In this document: positions 8,978-16,414 of the stretch, in pieces
How the letters are laid out: each line of letters begins with the position of its first letter
How positions within the stretch are numbered: the first letter of the stretch is position 1
Assembly: GCA_963675995.2 (NCBI GenBank)
Contig: CAXXIY010000002.1
Coordinates: 372,001 to 436,000, forward strand
Direction: 5' to 3'
Source of the DNA: JAAFHB01 sp963675995
Lineage (GTDB): Bacteria; Bacteroidota; Bacteroidia; Bacteroidales; Prolixibacteraceae
Length of the DNA stretch: 64,000 bases
Notes under the pieces: model-generated
Seen by the model: the letters and a program-made list of their open reading frames with translations, nothing else
What the model was told of the DNA's origin: nothing
The model's database searches: none
Made by a program: the position numbers and the translations under genes

Positions 8978-8979
8978 AG
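8863..8979 (+). ncRNA. structured leader element, copy B (upstream of peptide 2)
   Basis: Outer stem 8890-8900 (GGGCAGGAAGC) with 8921-8931 (GCTTCCTGCCC). Nested stem CAAC 8902-8905 with GTTG 8912-8915 around CAGCGA. It is followed to about 9036 by a segment shared only with copy A, including CCTGT...ACAGG which can form a small extra stem. Confidence 0.6.
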
Positions 8980-9065
8980 AATAAAATTGAAAGAGAACAA
9001 AGATTCTCCGACCTGTGAAAGGATAACAGGAGTAAACATAATTTACAAATTTTAAAAAATGAAAA

Positions 9066-9401
9066 ATGAAAAAGAAAATTTTATTCGGAATATTGTTTTC
9101 AGCCATTCTGGCAATAAATGTTATTAGCGTTTCTAAAACAGATTTAAGTGATCTTTCGTTGATAAGCCTGATTCAAACAGCACAAGCGCAAACAGAAAGT
9201 GGAGAATGTTATCCTTGGAGTCCAAACTATAATATTGTGACAGGCAAATGTGATTCAAATGTACCATACGGAGAAGTTTCGGTACAAGGAGAAAGTTGTG
9301 TTACATGGGATGGCAGTAATTGGGTACCGACAGGTACCTATGCTACAAATTGTGAACCAGCGAGCCCTGGTCCTTTCTATTGTACTCCAATAGATTGCTA
9401 A
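9066..9401 (+). CDS. small secreted Cys-rich peptide, NVEALA-like (peptide 2)
   Basis: 111 aa. The N-terminus MKKKILFGILFSAILAINV and the following SDLSLISLIQTAQAQTESGE closely follow the NVEALA family layout (signal, SDLxLxxxEALA-type segment, then GE). The presumed mature part of about 55 residues has six cysteines (GECYPW, GKCDSN, ESCVTW, TNCEPA, YCTPIDC). The start is taken at 9066 rather than the out-of-frame ATG at 9060. It follows leader element B by 87 bases. The mature part is unlike peptide 1 beyond its Cys content. Confidence 0.75.
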   Translation: MKKKILFGILFSAILAINVISVSKTDLSDLSLISLIQTAQAQTESGECYPWSPNYNIVTGKCDSNVPYGEVSVQGESCVTWDGSNWVPTGTYATNCEPASPGPFYCTPIDC

Positions 9402-9463
9402 GATACATAGAATAATCCGTTAAAGCATAACTATAAGTGATTCTTTAACATCCAATAAATATG

Positions 9464-9495
9464 GGAATTTCGAATAAATTATTATTCGAAGTTCC
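9464..9495 (+). terminator. hairpin after peptide 2
   Basis: GGAATTTCGAATAA (9464-9477) pairs with TTATTCGAAGTTCC (9482-9495), 14 pairs with one U-G, four-base loop, followed by TTTTA. Terminator/attenuator-like. Confidence 0.65.
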
Positions 9496-9543
9496 TTTTA
9501 CCTATAATTATTCAAATAAATCGAAATTTACAAGTATTTAGCT

Positions 9544-10725
9544 ATGAGATTTTTATTATGTATAGGTATTGTAATTTTTATTGCCAGTTGCAATAATCGG
9601 CAAGTTGAATATGTTACTTATAGTTCCCTTCAACAAATAATTAATGTTCCTTTAGAGGAAACAAACAACAACGATTTTATCGAAAGTGCAAATTATATTT
9701 TCCTTGATTCAAAATTCCCGATTGGAAAAATATCAAGAATATTGTTTTTCAAGAACAATATCTACATCCATGATAGGATTACTGATCAAATAGTTGTCTT
9801 TTCAATGAAGGGGAAGTATTTGTTTCATATCAATCAGAAAGGCAAAGGTCCCGGGCAATATCTTAAATTAAACGACTTTACGATAGATGAGACCAGAAAT
9901 AGTATAATGATATTTGATGGTTATTCTGGTAAAATATTAAGCTATTCCATTGCGGAAAGAAAGTTTATTAATGAGCATAAAATTGATTTTCGACCCACAG
10001 CATTTGCTTGGAATTCGAACTGTTTATATTTTTATAATCCTTTTACTTTCAATTATCCTCGCGATGAGAAATATCATTATTCATTAATTAAGACATCAGA
10101 AGAAATAGAGAATGAGAAAAAATATTTTAAAATTGATGAATTAATTGGGAAATTCATGTCAGATCCAAATCCAAAAGGTTTTTTCTACGGAAAAAATCTT
10201 TGTATGCTCAATCGATTTGATAATATCATTTACTCATTAACTAAAGATAGTATTTATGCCCGGTATAAGGTGCTATTTGCAGAAAATGACGATTACCAGT
10301 ATGCCTTGAAAGACGTAATAACAAAAGGAACTAGAGATACAGATCGCTATAAAAAATGCGCACACGATATTTGTTGGTTTTGTGAGAATAAAAATCTGGT
10401 ATCATTCAGTTATTTTAGAAATAATCGTCATTATTCAGTTATATTTTCAAAGGATAAAAATAAAATAATTTTGCATCAAAGTCTCAAATTGTATTCACCA
10501 TCATTGTTGAAAAAGAATATCCCGATTCTCATGTTTCCATCGAATGTTACAGGAGATTTATTTGTATCAATAATTCCTTCAGAATTAATGATACAGCTTG
10601 CAAATGACAATAAATTTCGAAAATCAATGATGGAAAACATGTCTAACACTGATCTAATTGAAAAATTGAAAAATTTTGATTTGAAAAGTAATCTTGTTAT
10701 TGTTTTTTATAAGTTCAAATCCTGA
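9544..10725 (+). CDS. 6-bladed beta-propeller lipoprotein, unit 2
   Basis: 393 aa with lipobox IASC (residue 16). The family signature is GKGPGQYLKLNDFTID at about 100-115, preceded by IVVFSMKGKYLFHINQ. The organisation matches the unit 1 protein: same length class, same position after the peptide hairpin. Outside the signature the sequence is strongly diverged, in contrast to the nearly identical DNA flanking the unit. The thioredoxin-like gene starts three bases after its stop, so the two are co-translated. Confidence 0.8.
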   Translation: MRFLLCIGIVIFIASCNNRQVEYVTYSSLQQIINVPLEETNNNDFIESANYIFLDSKFPIGKISRILFFKNNIYIHDRITDQIVVFSMKGKYLFHINQKGKGPGQYLKLNDFTIDETRNSIMIFDGYSGKILSYSIAERKFINEHKIDFRPTAFAWNSNCLYFYNPFTFNYPRDEKYHYSLIKTSEEIENEKKYFKIDELIGKFMSDPNPKGFFYGKNLCMLNRFDNIIYSLTKDSIYARYKVLFAENDDYQYALKDVITKGTRDTDRYKKCAHDICWFCENKNLVSFSYFRNNRHYSVIFSKDKNKIILHQSLKLYSPSLLKKNIPILMFPSNVTGDLFVSIIPSELMIQLANDNKFRKSMMENMSNTDLIEKLKNFDLKSNLVIVFYKFKS

Positions 10726-10728
10726 GTT

Positions 10729-11301
10729 ATGAAACATATATTATCGGCAATTGGTATTGTTTTATTGATTTTTAACTCTATTTTCGGATTTCTATTTTAT
10801 AGAGAAAGAGAAATACTTGATCGTTATAAATTGGTTTCCAGTAACGAAATTAATCAGTTAAAAGCTGTAAATCAAAATCTAAAAGGATCATATATTGAAA
10901 ATCAATTTTACAACAATAATAAAATTTTATTTTCGGGAAGTGAGAACTTGTCAGATTTCACCTTTTGTTTATTTATTTCTGAGAATCAGTGTTCTTCATG
11001 TGTGAATGCAATGTTAGAGTATTATACCTCATATCTTGACATCGTACCCGATTCAAATTTTGTCATTTTAGCAAATTTTAATCAAAATTCTATTAGGAAT
11101 CTAATGGCACTTCATCAGCTTAAGTGTAAAATAATTTCTACTATTGGCACAAACGTGAATATTGCGGAAAATAAATACCCGTGTTTTTTTATTTACAATA
11201 AAAAGAGGTCTGAGACTGAAATGTTTTTTTTCGCATTGAGAAACGAACCGGAGATGGTTAAGAATTATTTTGAGATTGTGAATAAAAAGTATTTTAAATG
11301 A
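10729..11301 (+). CDS. membrane-anchored thioredoxin-like protein, unit 2
   Basis: 190 aa. N-terminal anchor ILSAIGIVLLIFNSIFGFL, a short coiled segment (30-60), then a domain with CxxC in SENQCSSCVNAMLEYY at about residue 87. Its position, size and CxxC match the unit 1 and unit 3 proteins. It is probably periplasmic and may reduce or form disulfides in the Cys-rich peptide. There is no classical WCxxC, so redox activity is not certain. Confidence 0.65.
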   Translation: MKHILSAIGIVLLIFNSIFGFLFYREREILDRYKLVSSNEINQLKAVNQNLKGSYIENQFYNNNKILFSGSENLSDFTFCLFISENQCSSCVNAMLEYYTSYLDIVPDSNFVILANFNQNSIRNLMALHQLKCKIISTIGTNVNIAENKYPCFFIYNKKRSETEMFFFALRNEPEMVKNYFEIVNKKYFK

Positions 11302-11354
11302 TTATGATTAAAATCCACACTGATTTTGTAGTATTTATAGATATTTGTAAATAT

Positions 11355-12107
11355 ATGATATACAACGCATTAGTTCTAATTTCCCTTTTGTTGTTTGCCT
11401 GTGGTTCAAAAACCACCGAAGGTACAGCTAATGCCCAAAAACGGCAATACACTGAGCAGAAAAACCCTGTAACCGTGATGGTTTTGCAGAAAGGTCCGTT
11501 CCGGAAAGAACTTGTCAACAACGGAAAACTGGTTGCTTTGCGAAAAACAGACTTGCAATTCCGGGTTGGGGAGCAACTGGAGAAGCTTTCATTCAAAAAC
11601 GGTGAGTATGTTAAAGCCGGGCAGGTAATAGCCGGGTTAACTCCTTTTGCATTTAGTCAGCAGTTGAGTAATGCTGAAATCCAGTTAAAAAGAAACAGGA
11701 TGGAAATGCAAAACCTGTTGATTGGTCAAGGCTATACGACATTGGACACTGCTTTAATTCCCCGAAAAATATATGAGGTGGCTTTTGTGAAGTCGGGGTA
11801 TGCCGAAGCCTGTCAAAACTTGAGATCGGCAAAATTTAACTTCGAATCGGCGCAGCTTATTGCCCCGTTTGGAGGAGTATTGGTCAATATCGAAAAAAAA
11901 CTCTACGACCGGGTCAAAGCAGGTACATCCTTTTGTACCCTTATCGACGATTCGGAATTTGAGGTGAATTTCCGGGTGGTTGAAAGCAAGATTAGTGATA
12001 TCAGGTTAAATGATGAGGTGCAGTTAATTCCCTTCCCAAGCCAAGCCGGAAGATTTGCCGGGGCCGTATTTCAGAAATCAACCCGGTCCTTGACGAAAAT
12101 GGGATGA
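11355..12107 (+). pseudogene. HlyD-type adaptor remnant, unit 2 (frameshift and 3' truncation)
   Basis: The ATG at 11355 gives a normal lipoprotein start (LLLFACGSK) and the frame is open through the lipoyl and hairpin regions. It ends after the same shift as unit 1, giving STRSLTKMG. The shifted frame still encodes RISEINPVLDENGMI. About 110 C-terminal residues of the intact adaptor are missing. It might still be translated as a ~250-residue protein. That both stubs share the same break shows they arose by one event followed by duplication. Confidence 0.85.
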
Positions 12108-12299
12108 TTTTAAATTAATACATATCGAAGCTACGTATATATAATTATATGCAATTATTTTTGTTTGCTGAATTGTTTGAATACTCAAAATATATTTAAC
12201 CCTAAGGGAAAGGGCAGGAAGCACAACCAGCGAGTTGAAACCGCTTCCTGCCCGGCACCTTTCCTAAAAAAGAAAGCGAGGTGATGTGACAAAGATAAA
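11454..12299 (+). repeat. 846-bp direct repeat, copy 2
   Basis: Near-perfect match to 8132-8977. The two copies bracket unit 2 and are obvious substrates for homologous recombination. The first ~330 bases also match the intact adaptor gene from about 15361, with scattered substitutions. Confidence 0.9.
12185..12299 (+). ncRNA. structured leader element, copy C (upstream of peptide 3)
   Basis: Same core as copy B: outer stem 12212-12222 with 12243-12253, nested CAAC/GTTG around CAGCGA. After GACAAAGATAAA the sequence departs from copies A and B; a different short hairpin (GAAGCC...GGCTTC, about 12318-12339) follows before the peptide gene. Confidence 0.6.
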
Positions 12300-12413
12300 G
12301 GTTAATTAGTAATTAATGAAGCCGAATTAGGAAGGCTTCTAACAAAGAATGCAGAAAAGCATTAATTATTAGTGAGTTATTAAACAAAAGTGGTTTAAAT
12401 TTTAAAAATTGAA

Positions 12414-12662
12414 ATGATGAAAAAATTAATTTCAGTATTGACAGGTATCACATTTATCATCGTGTTGTTTTTCAACATAAGCATTAGCGCAAATCAAAAA
12501 AATGATAGTGATATAAAATTGAAAAATTTAGAGGCATCGGCCTGTTATTACGTTTACGACGAATCAGCACCCCCACCTTATGGATTTTTCCAGTGTTGTG
12601 CGCCATATACGAACACATGCTCAAATAAATTTTCATTACTAGGAGTACTTTATTCGATGTAA
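12414..12662 (+). CDS. small secreted Cys-containing peptide (peptide 3)
   Basis: 82 aa. Signal-like N-terminus MMKKLISVLTGITFIIVLFF, a short polar pro-region (ISANQKNDSDIKLKNLEAS), then about 40 residues with four cysteines (ACYYVYDES, FQCCAP, NTCSN). The LKNLEASA stretch sits where the NVEALA motif would be. Start could be the second Met at 12417. It lies 115 bases downstream of leader element C and is followed by a hairpin and a propeller gene. Its mature part shares no visible sequence with peptides 1, 2 or 4. Confidence 0.65.
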   Translation: MMKKLISVLTGITFIIVLFFNISISANQKNDSDIKLKNLEASACYYVYDESAPPPYGFFQCCAPYTNTCSNKFSLLGVLYSM

Positions 12663-12711
12663 TAATGTGTTTCCGTATGTCGTAATTCAACCGATTTAAA
12701 TTTATTCAAAA

Positions 12712-12744
12712 TTCAGGGAATAGTTATATTAATTATTCCCTGAA
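12712..12744 (+). terminator. hairpin after peptide 3
   Basis: TTCAGGGAATA (12712-12722) pairs with TATTCCCTGAA (12734-12744), 11 perfect pairs, 11-base loop; no U-run. Confidence 0.6.
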
Positions 12745-12762
12745 AGTAAAAATAATATATGT

Positions 12763-13824
12763 ATGAGAAACTTCTTCTTCATTTCAATAGTAATGATAAT
12801 TTATTCATGCAATTTTAAAGGGATGAATGATTTGGTTCTTAAAGAGTTTAGTGAGATGGAAAATCTTAAGATGAAAAGCACCATGATTAAGAGCTCTGAG
12901 ATTGGAGAAATTGTTGACTTTATAGTGATTGATTCTTTTTTGATCTCAAATGAGATTTTCAGCAACAAGATTTTCAAATTATACGATCTTCGAACAGGGA
13001 ATCTTTTAAGCAATTTTATAAATAAAGGTAAAGGTCCCAATGAAATGCTATTTCCGCACCTCTTAAATTATTATGATTCGGATTGTTTCACTACATTTGA
13101 CAGTAATAGTAAGGAGTTAATTTATTTTTCACTAAATGAAATTCGAAATCAAAATTTTCAGTTCCCCAGAAAGGAGAAAATTGAATTTACTACGAAAAAG
13201 TCTTTTGTGACAAAATCTCAATTATTGAATGATAGCATGCTTTTATGTACGGGATTTTTTGAAAAAGGTCAATATTGTTTATATAATTTGAATTCAAAGA
13301 ACAACGAATATTTTCTTAATTACCCTTATGATGAAAAACATAAAATAGAAACGAACGAAACAAAAGGACTAGCATTCCAAGGTGAAATAAGTGTTAAGCC
13401 TGATCGAAAAAAATTTGCGAATGCAACAGATGGTATAATTGAAATTTGCGAATTACAGAGTGCTGGTATAAAACTAATTTCCAGAAAAATTTTTTACCTC
13501 CCTGAATATCAAGTTATTCAGAATCAAGCAGCACGTAATTCGTCTCAACCTTATTCTTTTCATTCGATTACTTCAACAGATTCTTTTGTATTTATGATTT
13601 ATTCAGGAAGATCAATGAAAGAATTTGGAGAGGAGTATTATGCTGGTAACAATTTGCTGGTTTTTGACTGGGAAGGAAATCCTGTGATAAATTTTATTCT
13701 AGATCGATACCTAAAACGATTTGTCTTAGATGTTAGTCAAATGAAAATCTATGGTTACTGTACAAATCCAATTTCCGGAGAACCAGAAATTATTACATAC
13801 CAACTTCCAGAAATTAGACATTAA
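12763..13824 (+). CDS. 6-bladed beta-propeller-like lipoprotein, unit 3
   Basis: 353 aa with lipobox IYSC (residue 16). The signature is relaxed to GKGPNEMLFPHLLN at about residues 88-101, after LYDLRTGNLLSNFINK. It is shorter than the propellers of units 1, 2 and 4 and the most divergent. Later strands include NNLLVFDWEGNPVINFIL and ISGEPEIITYQLP. Same place in the unit as the other propellers; a thioredoxin-like gene follows after 18 bases. Confidence 0.72.
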   Translation: MRNFFFISIVMIIYSCNFKGMNDLVLKEFSEMENLKMKSTMIKSSEIGEIVDFIVIDSFLISNEIFSNKIFKLYDLRTGNLLSNFINKGKGPNEMLFPHLLNYYDSDCFTTFDSNSKELIYFSLNEIRNQNFQFPRKEKIEFTTKKSFVTKSQLLNDSMLLCTGFFEKGQYCLYNLNSKNNEYFLNYPYDEKHKIETNETKGLAFQGEISVKPDRKKFANATDGIIEICELQSAGIKLISRKIFYLPEYQVIQNQAARNSSQPYSFHSITSTDSFVFMIYSGRSMKEFGEEYYAGNNLLVFDWEGNPVINFILDRYLKRFVLDVSQMKIYGYCTNPISGEPEIITYQLPEIRH

Positions 13825-13842
13825 CAATACTTACGTTTCCCA

Positions 13843-14442
13843 ATGAAGAAGAGTAATATTTCAATACAATTCTGTCGTGTATTGAAAATGTTCCTATTTA
13901 AGATCAGGAATATTTTGCAGATGGGTAGATTTTTTTTCTTTCTTAATTTAGTGTTCCTATTACTTAATTGCAGCAAACCCACTAACACTAATTATAAAGA
14001 TATTATAAGTAATTGGAAGGGAAGGCATATTGTATTGCCTGAGTTAAAAACTAATTACGGCACGATTGATTCAAATAATGTTTTTAAGTTAGTTACTAGA
14101 ATAAATGGTGATTGTTATCCTTGTTTAGTGCAATTAAAAATTTGGTCCGCTTTTGTTAATGATGTTTCCAAAGAACATAAAGTGTCATTTTATATTTATG
14201 TTTACATTTCAGACACATTAGTTTATAACGAATTAAATAGGAAAGAAATTCATTTTAATTATCCCGTAATATTTGACCAAAATGATCAATTCAAGAAACT
14301 TAATAATCTAAATAAAAATGAAATTTTTCATACAATGTTATTGGATCATTCAAACAAGGAAATAATTATTGGCAACCCAATTATTAATCCAAAACTTAGA
14401 GAGTTATATAAACAAACAATTAAAACTTACAGTCATGATTAA
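13843..14442 (+). CDS. thioredoxin-like lipoprotein, unit 3
   Basis: 199 aa from 13843, but an internal ATG at 13921 would give a cleaner lipoprotein signal ending LLLNC, so the first 26 residues are doubtful. The periplasmic domain has CxxC in INGDCYPCLVQLKIW and a TlpA-like order of strands. The next small gene starts inside its last codons (ATG at 14435). Probable disulfide handling in the peptide export system. Confidence 0.62.
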   Translation: MKKSNISIQFCRVLKMFLFKIRNILQMGRFFFFLNLVFLLLNCSKPTNTNYKDIISNWKGRHIVLPELKTNYGTIDSNNVFKLVTRINGDCYPCLVQLKIWSAFVNDVSKEHKVSFYIYVYISDTLVYNELNRKEIHFNYPVIFDQNDQFKKLNNLNKNEIFHTMLLDHSNKEIIIGNPIINPKLRELYKQTIKTYSHD

Positions 14443-14701
14443 AAAAACATTCTTTCTGGCATTTTTCATTATGTTTTTTTTCTTTGCCAGCAGCTTTCGC
14501 CAAGATATTAAAGCACTAAACGAAAAAAAAATACTTGTTATAATTGATAATAAAACTCAAAAACTATGGACAAAAACGGAATATCAGGATTCCATTAATT
14601 GGTCAAAGGTTAAATTGATAACTATTATCCCAGATACAACAGCTATTAAAAAGTATGGCAAAAAAGGTGAAAATGGGGCGTTTGTTGTGCAATATAAGTG
14701 A
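14435..14701 (+). CDS. small exported protein with TonB-plug-like end, function unknown
   Basis: 88 aa from the ATG overlapping the previous stop by 8 bases. Signal-like N-terminus (FFLAFFIMFFFFASSF). The end, AIKKYGKKGENGAFVVQYK, resembles the YG-KG-NGV-x-I-x-T-K motif of TonB-dependent receptor plug domains and of small Bacteroidota proteins that carry only this motif. No function can be assigned. It is in the middle of the unit 3 operon. Confidence 0.55.
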   Translation: MIKKTFFLAFFIMFFFFASSFRQDIKALNEKKILVIIDNKTQKLWTKTEYQDSINWSKVKLITIIPDTTAIKKYGKKGENGAFVVQYK

Positions 14702-14730
14702 AAAATTATAAACTTTTAAATTGTATTAAA

Positions 14731-15129
14731 ATGAGAATTTTGATTTCAATAATTTTTATCATCTTAATCTTTGCCTGTTCTGGAACACCGAAGAGGCGAG
14801 ATTTGGCAAAAATTGAATTTGAACATTTAGCTTATGATCTTAAAAAAATCAGAATAAAAGACAGCACTACTTGCCTCATTAAATTCCGAAACAAGGGGAT
14901 TGACACCTTGAAAATAAATAAAGTTAGTCTGTCTTGTAGCTGTGTATGTGCAGATTGGCCACACGTACCGATTGCAAAAAACGATTCAGGTGAAATCAAA
15001 GTTGTTTATTATTCAGAACACCCTTCTGTCCTTTCAGAAGTAATTTATGTTTATTACAATGGTTCTGATTCACCAACATTAATATCTATTTCTGGTACTG
15101 CTGAAGATGTTACGTCAACAACATTATGA
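14731..15129 (+). CDS. DUF1573 lipoprotein, copy 1
   Basis: About 132 aa from the ATG at 14731; an earlier GTG at 14698 is in frame but precedes the lipoprotein signal. Lipobox IFAC. The beta-sandwich DUF1573 motif is seen as LKINKVSLSCSCVCADW and the closing ISGTAEDV. The central SCSC-x-C replaces the more usual SCGCT. Such proteins often flank thiol-dependent export genes in Bacteroidetes. Role unknown. Confidence 0.75.
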   Translation: MRILISIIFIILIFACSGTPKRRDLAKIEFEHLAYDLKKIRIKDSTTCLIKFRNKGIDTLKINKVSLSCSCVCADWPHVPIAKNDSGEIKVVYYSEHPSVLSEVIYVYYNGSDSPTLISISGTAEDVTSTTL

Positions 15130-15261
15130 GGTATTGTGTACTGTTTGCAATTATGTTGGATATTTATGTAATAAATTATGTTGCGGCTTTGAATTCTCGT
15201 TAAAACGCATCATTAATAAAGATTGATATTGATCAGAATAATTACAACTAATAATAAATCA

Positions 15262-16329
15262 ATGCGATATATTACATTAATATTACTTATTTGTTTCATG
15301 TATGCTTGTGGTTCAAAAGTAACCGAAGGCTCTGCAGGTGCTGAAAAACGGCAATATACTGAGCAGAAAAACCCTGTAGCCGTGATGGTTTTGCAAAAAG
15401 GTCCGTTTCGGAAAGAACTTGTCAACAACGGAAAACTGGTTGCTTTGCGAAAAACAGACCTGCAATTCCGGGTTGGGGAGCAACTGGAGAAGCTATCGTT
15501 CAAAAACGGTGAGTATGTTAAAGCCGGGCAGGTAATAGCCGGGTTAACTCCTTTTGCATTTAGTCAGCAGTTGAGTAATGCTGAAATCCAGTTAAAAAGA
15601 AACAGGATGGAAATGCAAAACCTGTTGATTGGTCAAGGCTATACGACATTGGACACTGCTTTAATTCCCCGAAAAATATATGAGGTGGCTTTTGTGAAGT
15701 CGGGGTATGCCGAAGCCTGTCAAAACTTGAGATCGGCAAAATTTAACTTCGAATCGGCGCAGCTTATTGCCCCGTTTGGAGGAGTATTGGCCAATATCGA
15801 GAAAAAACAATATGATCACGTAACAGCAGGTACCACTTTTTGTACATTGATCGACGATTCGGAATTTGAGGTGAATTTTCGGGTTGTTGAAAGTGAGATA
15901 GGTGATATCCGGTTAAGTGACGAAGTCCAATTGATTCCCTTTTCAAGTCAGAAAATTTGCCAGGGAAAGATTTCGGAAATCAATCCCGTTATTGATGAAA
16001 ATGGGATGATCCTTGTTAAAGCACAAGTGAAGAATCAAGGAGGATTGATAAACGGGATGAATGTGAAAGTGATCGTCGAAAAAGATATTCCTGACCAGCT
16101 GGTAGTTCCAAAGTCGGCGGTATTGTTACGCGATAACCAGGAAGTGTTGTTCAAATATACAAAAAATGGGGTGGCTTTCTGGACTTATGTGCAAAAGCTT
16201 GCCGAAAATACAACCTCCTATTCAGTAATTGCTAATCCAGACAAGGGTGCGACTCTCCTATCCGGCGATACGATCATTATTTCAGGAAACCTGAACCTGG
16301 CACATGAAAGTCGGGTTCAGGTAAAATAG
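15262..16329 (+). CDS. RND efflux periplasmic adaptor (HlyD/MFP family), intact
   Basis: 355 aa from the ATG at 15262, with lipobox MYAC. Order: lipoyl half-domain (FRVGEQLEKLSFKNGEYVKAG), short alpha-hairpin (about 95-150), second lipoyl half (LIAPFGGVLANIEKKQYD), beta-barrel (FEVNFRVVESEIGDIRLSDEV) and membrane-proximal domain (LVVPKSAVLLRDNQEV). It is expected to link the RND pump downstream to an outer-membrane channel; no TolC gene is in the window. DNA from about 15361 to 15790 is nearly identical to the two adaptor stubs and then diverges, a sign of gene conversion. Confidence 0.88.
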   Translation: MRYITLILLICFMYACGSKVTEGSAGAEKRQYTEQKNPVAVMVLQKGPFRKELVNNGKLVALRKTDLQFRVGEQLEKLSFKNGEYVKAGQVIAGLTPFAFSQQLSNAEIQLKRNRMEMQNLLIGQGYTTLDTALIPRKIYEVAFVKSGYAEACQNLRSAKFNFESAQLIAPFGGVLANIEKKQYDHVTAGTTFCTLIDDSEFEVNFRVVESEIGDIRLSDEVQLIPFSSQKICQGKISEINPVIDENGMILVKAQVKNQGGLINGMNVKVIVEKDIPDQLVVPKSAVLLRDNQEVLFKYTKNGVAFWTYVQKLAENTTSYSVIANPDKGATLLSGDTIIISGNLNLAHESRVQVK

Positions 16330-16414
16330 TGGAGGAAAGGGTTTAAAAATTGTTTCTGTTGTTAAAAGAGTTTTTATCATTAGGCACTATCAAACATTTC
16401 AAACCAGTTTTCGC

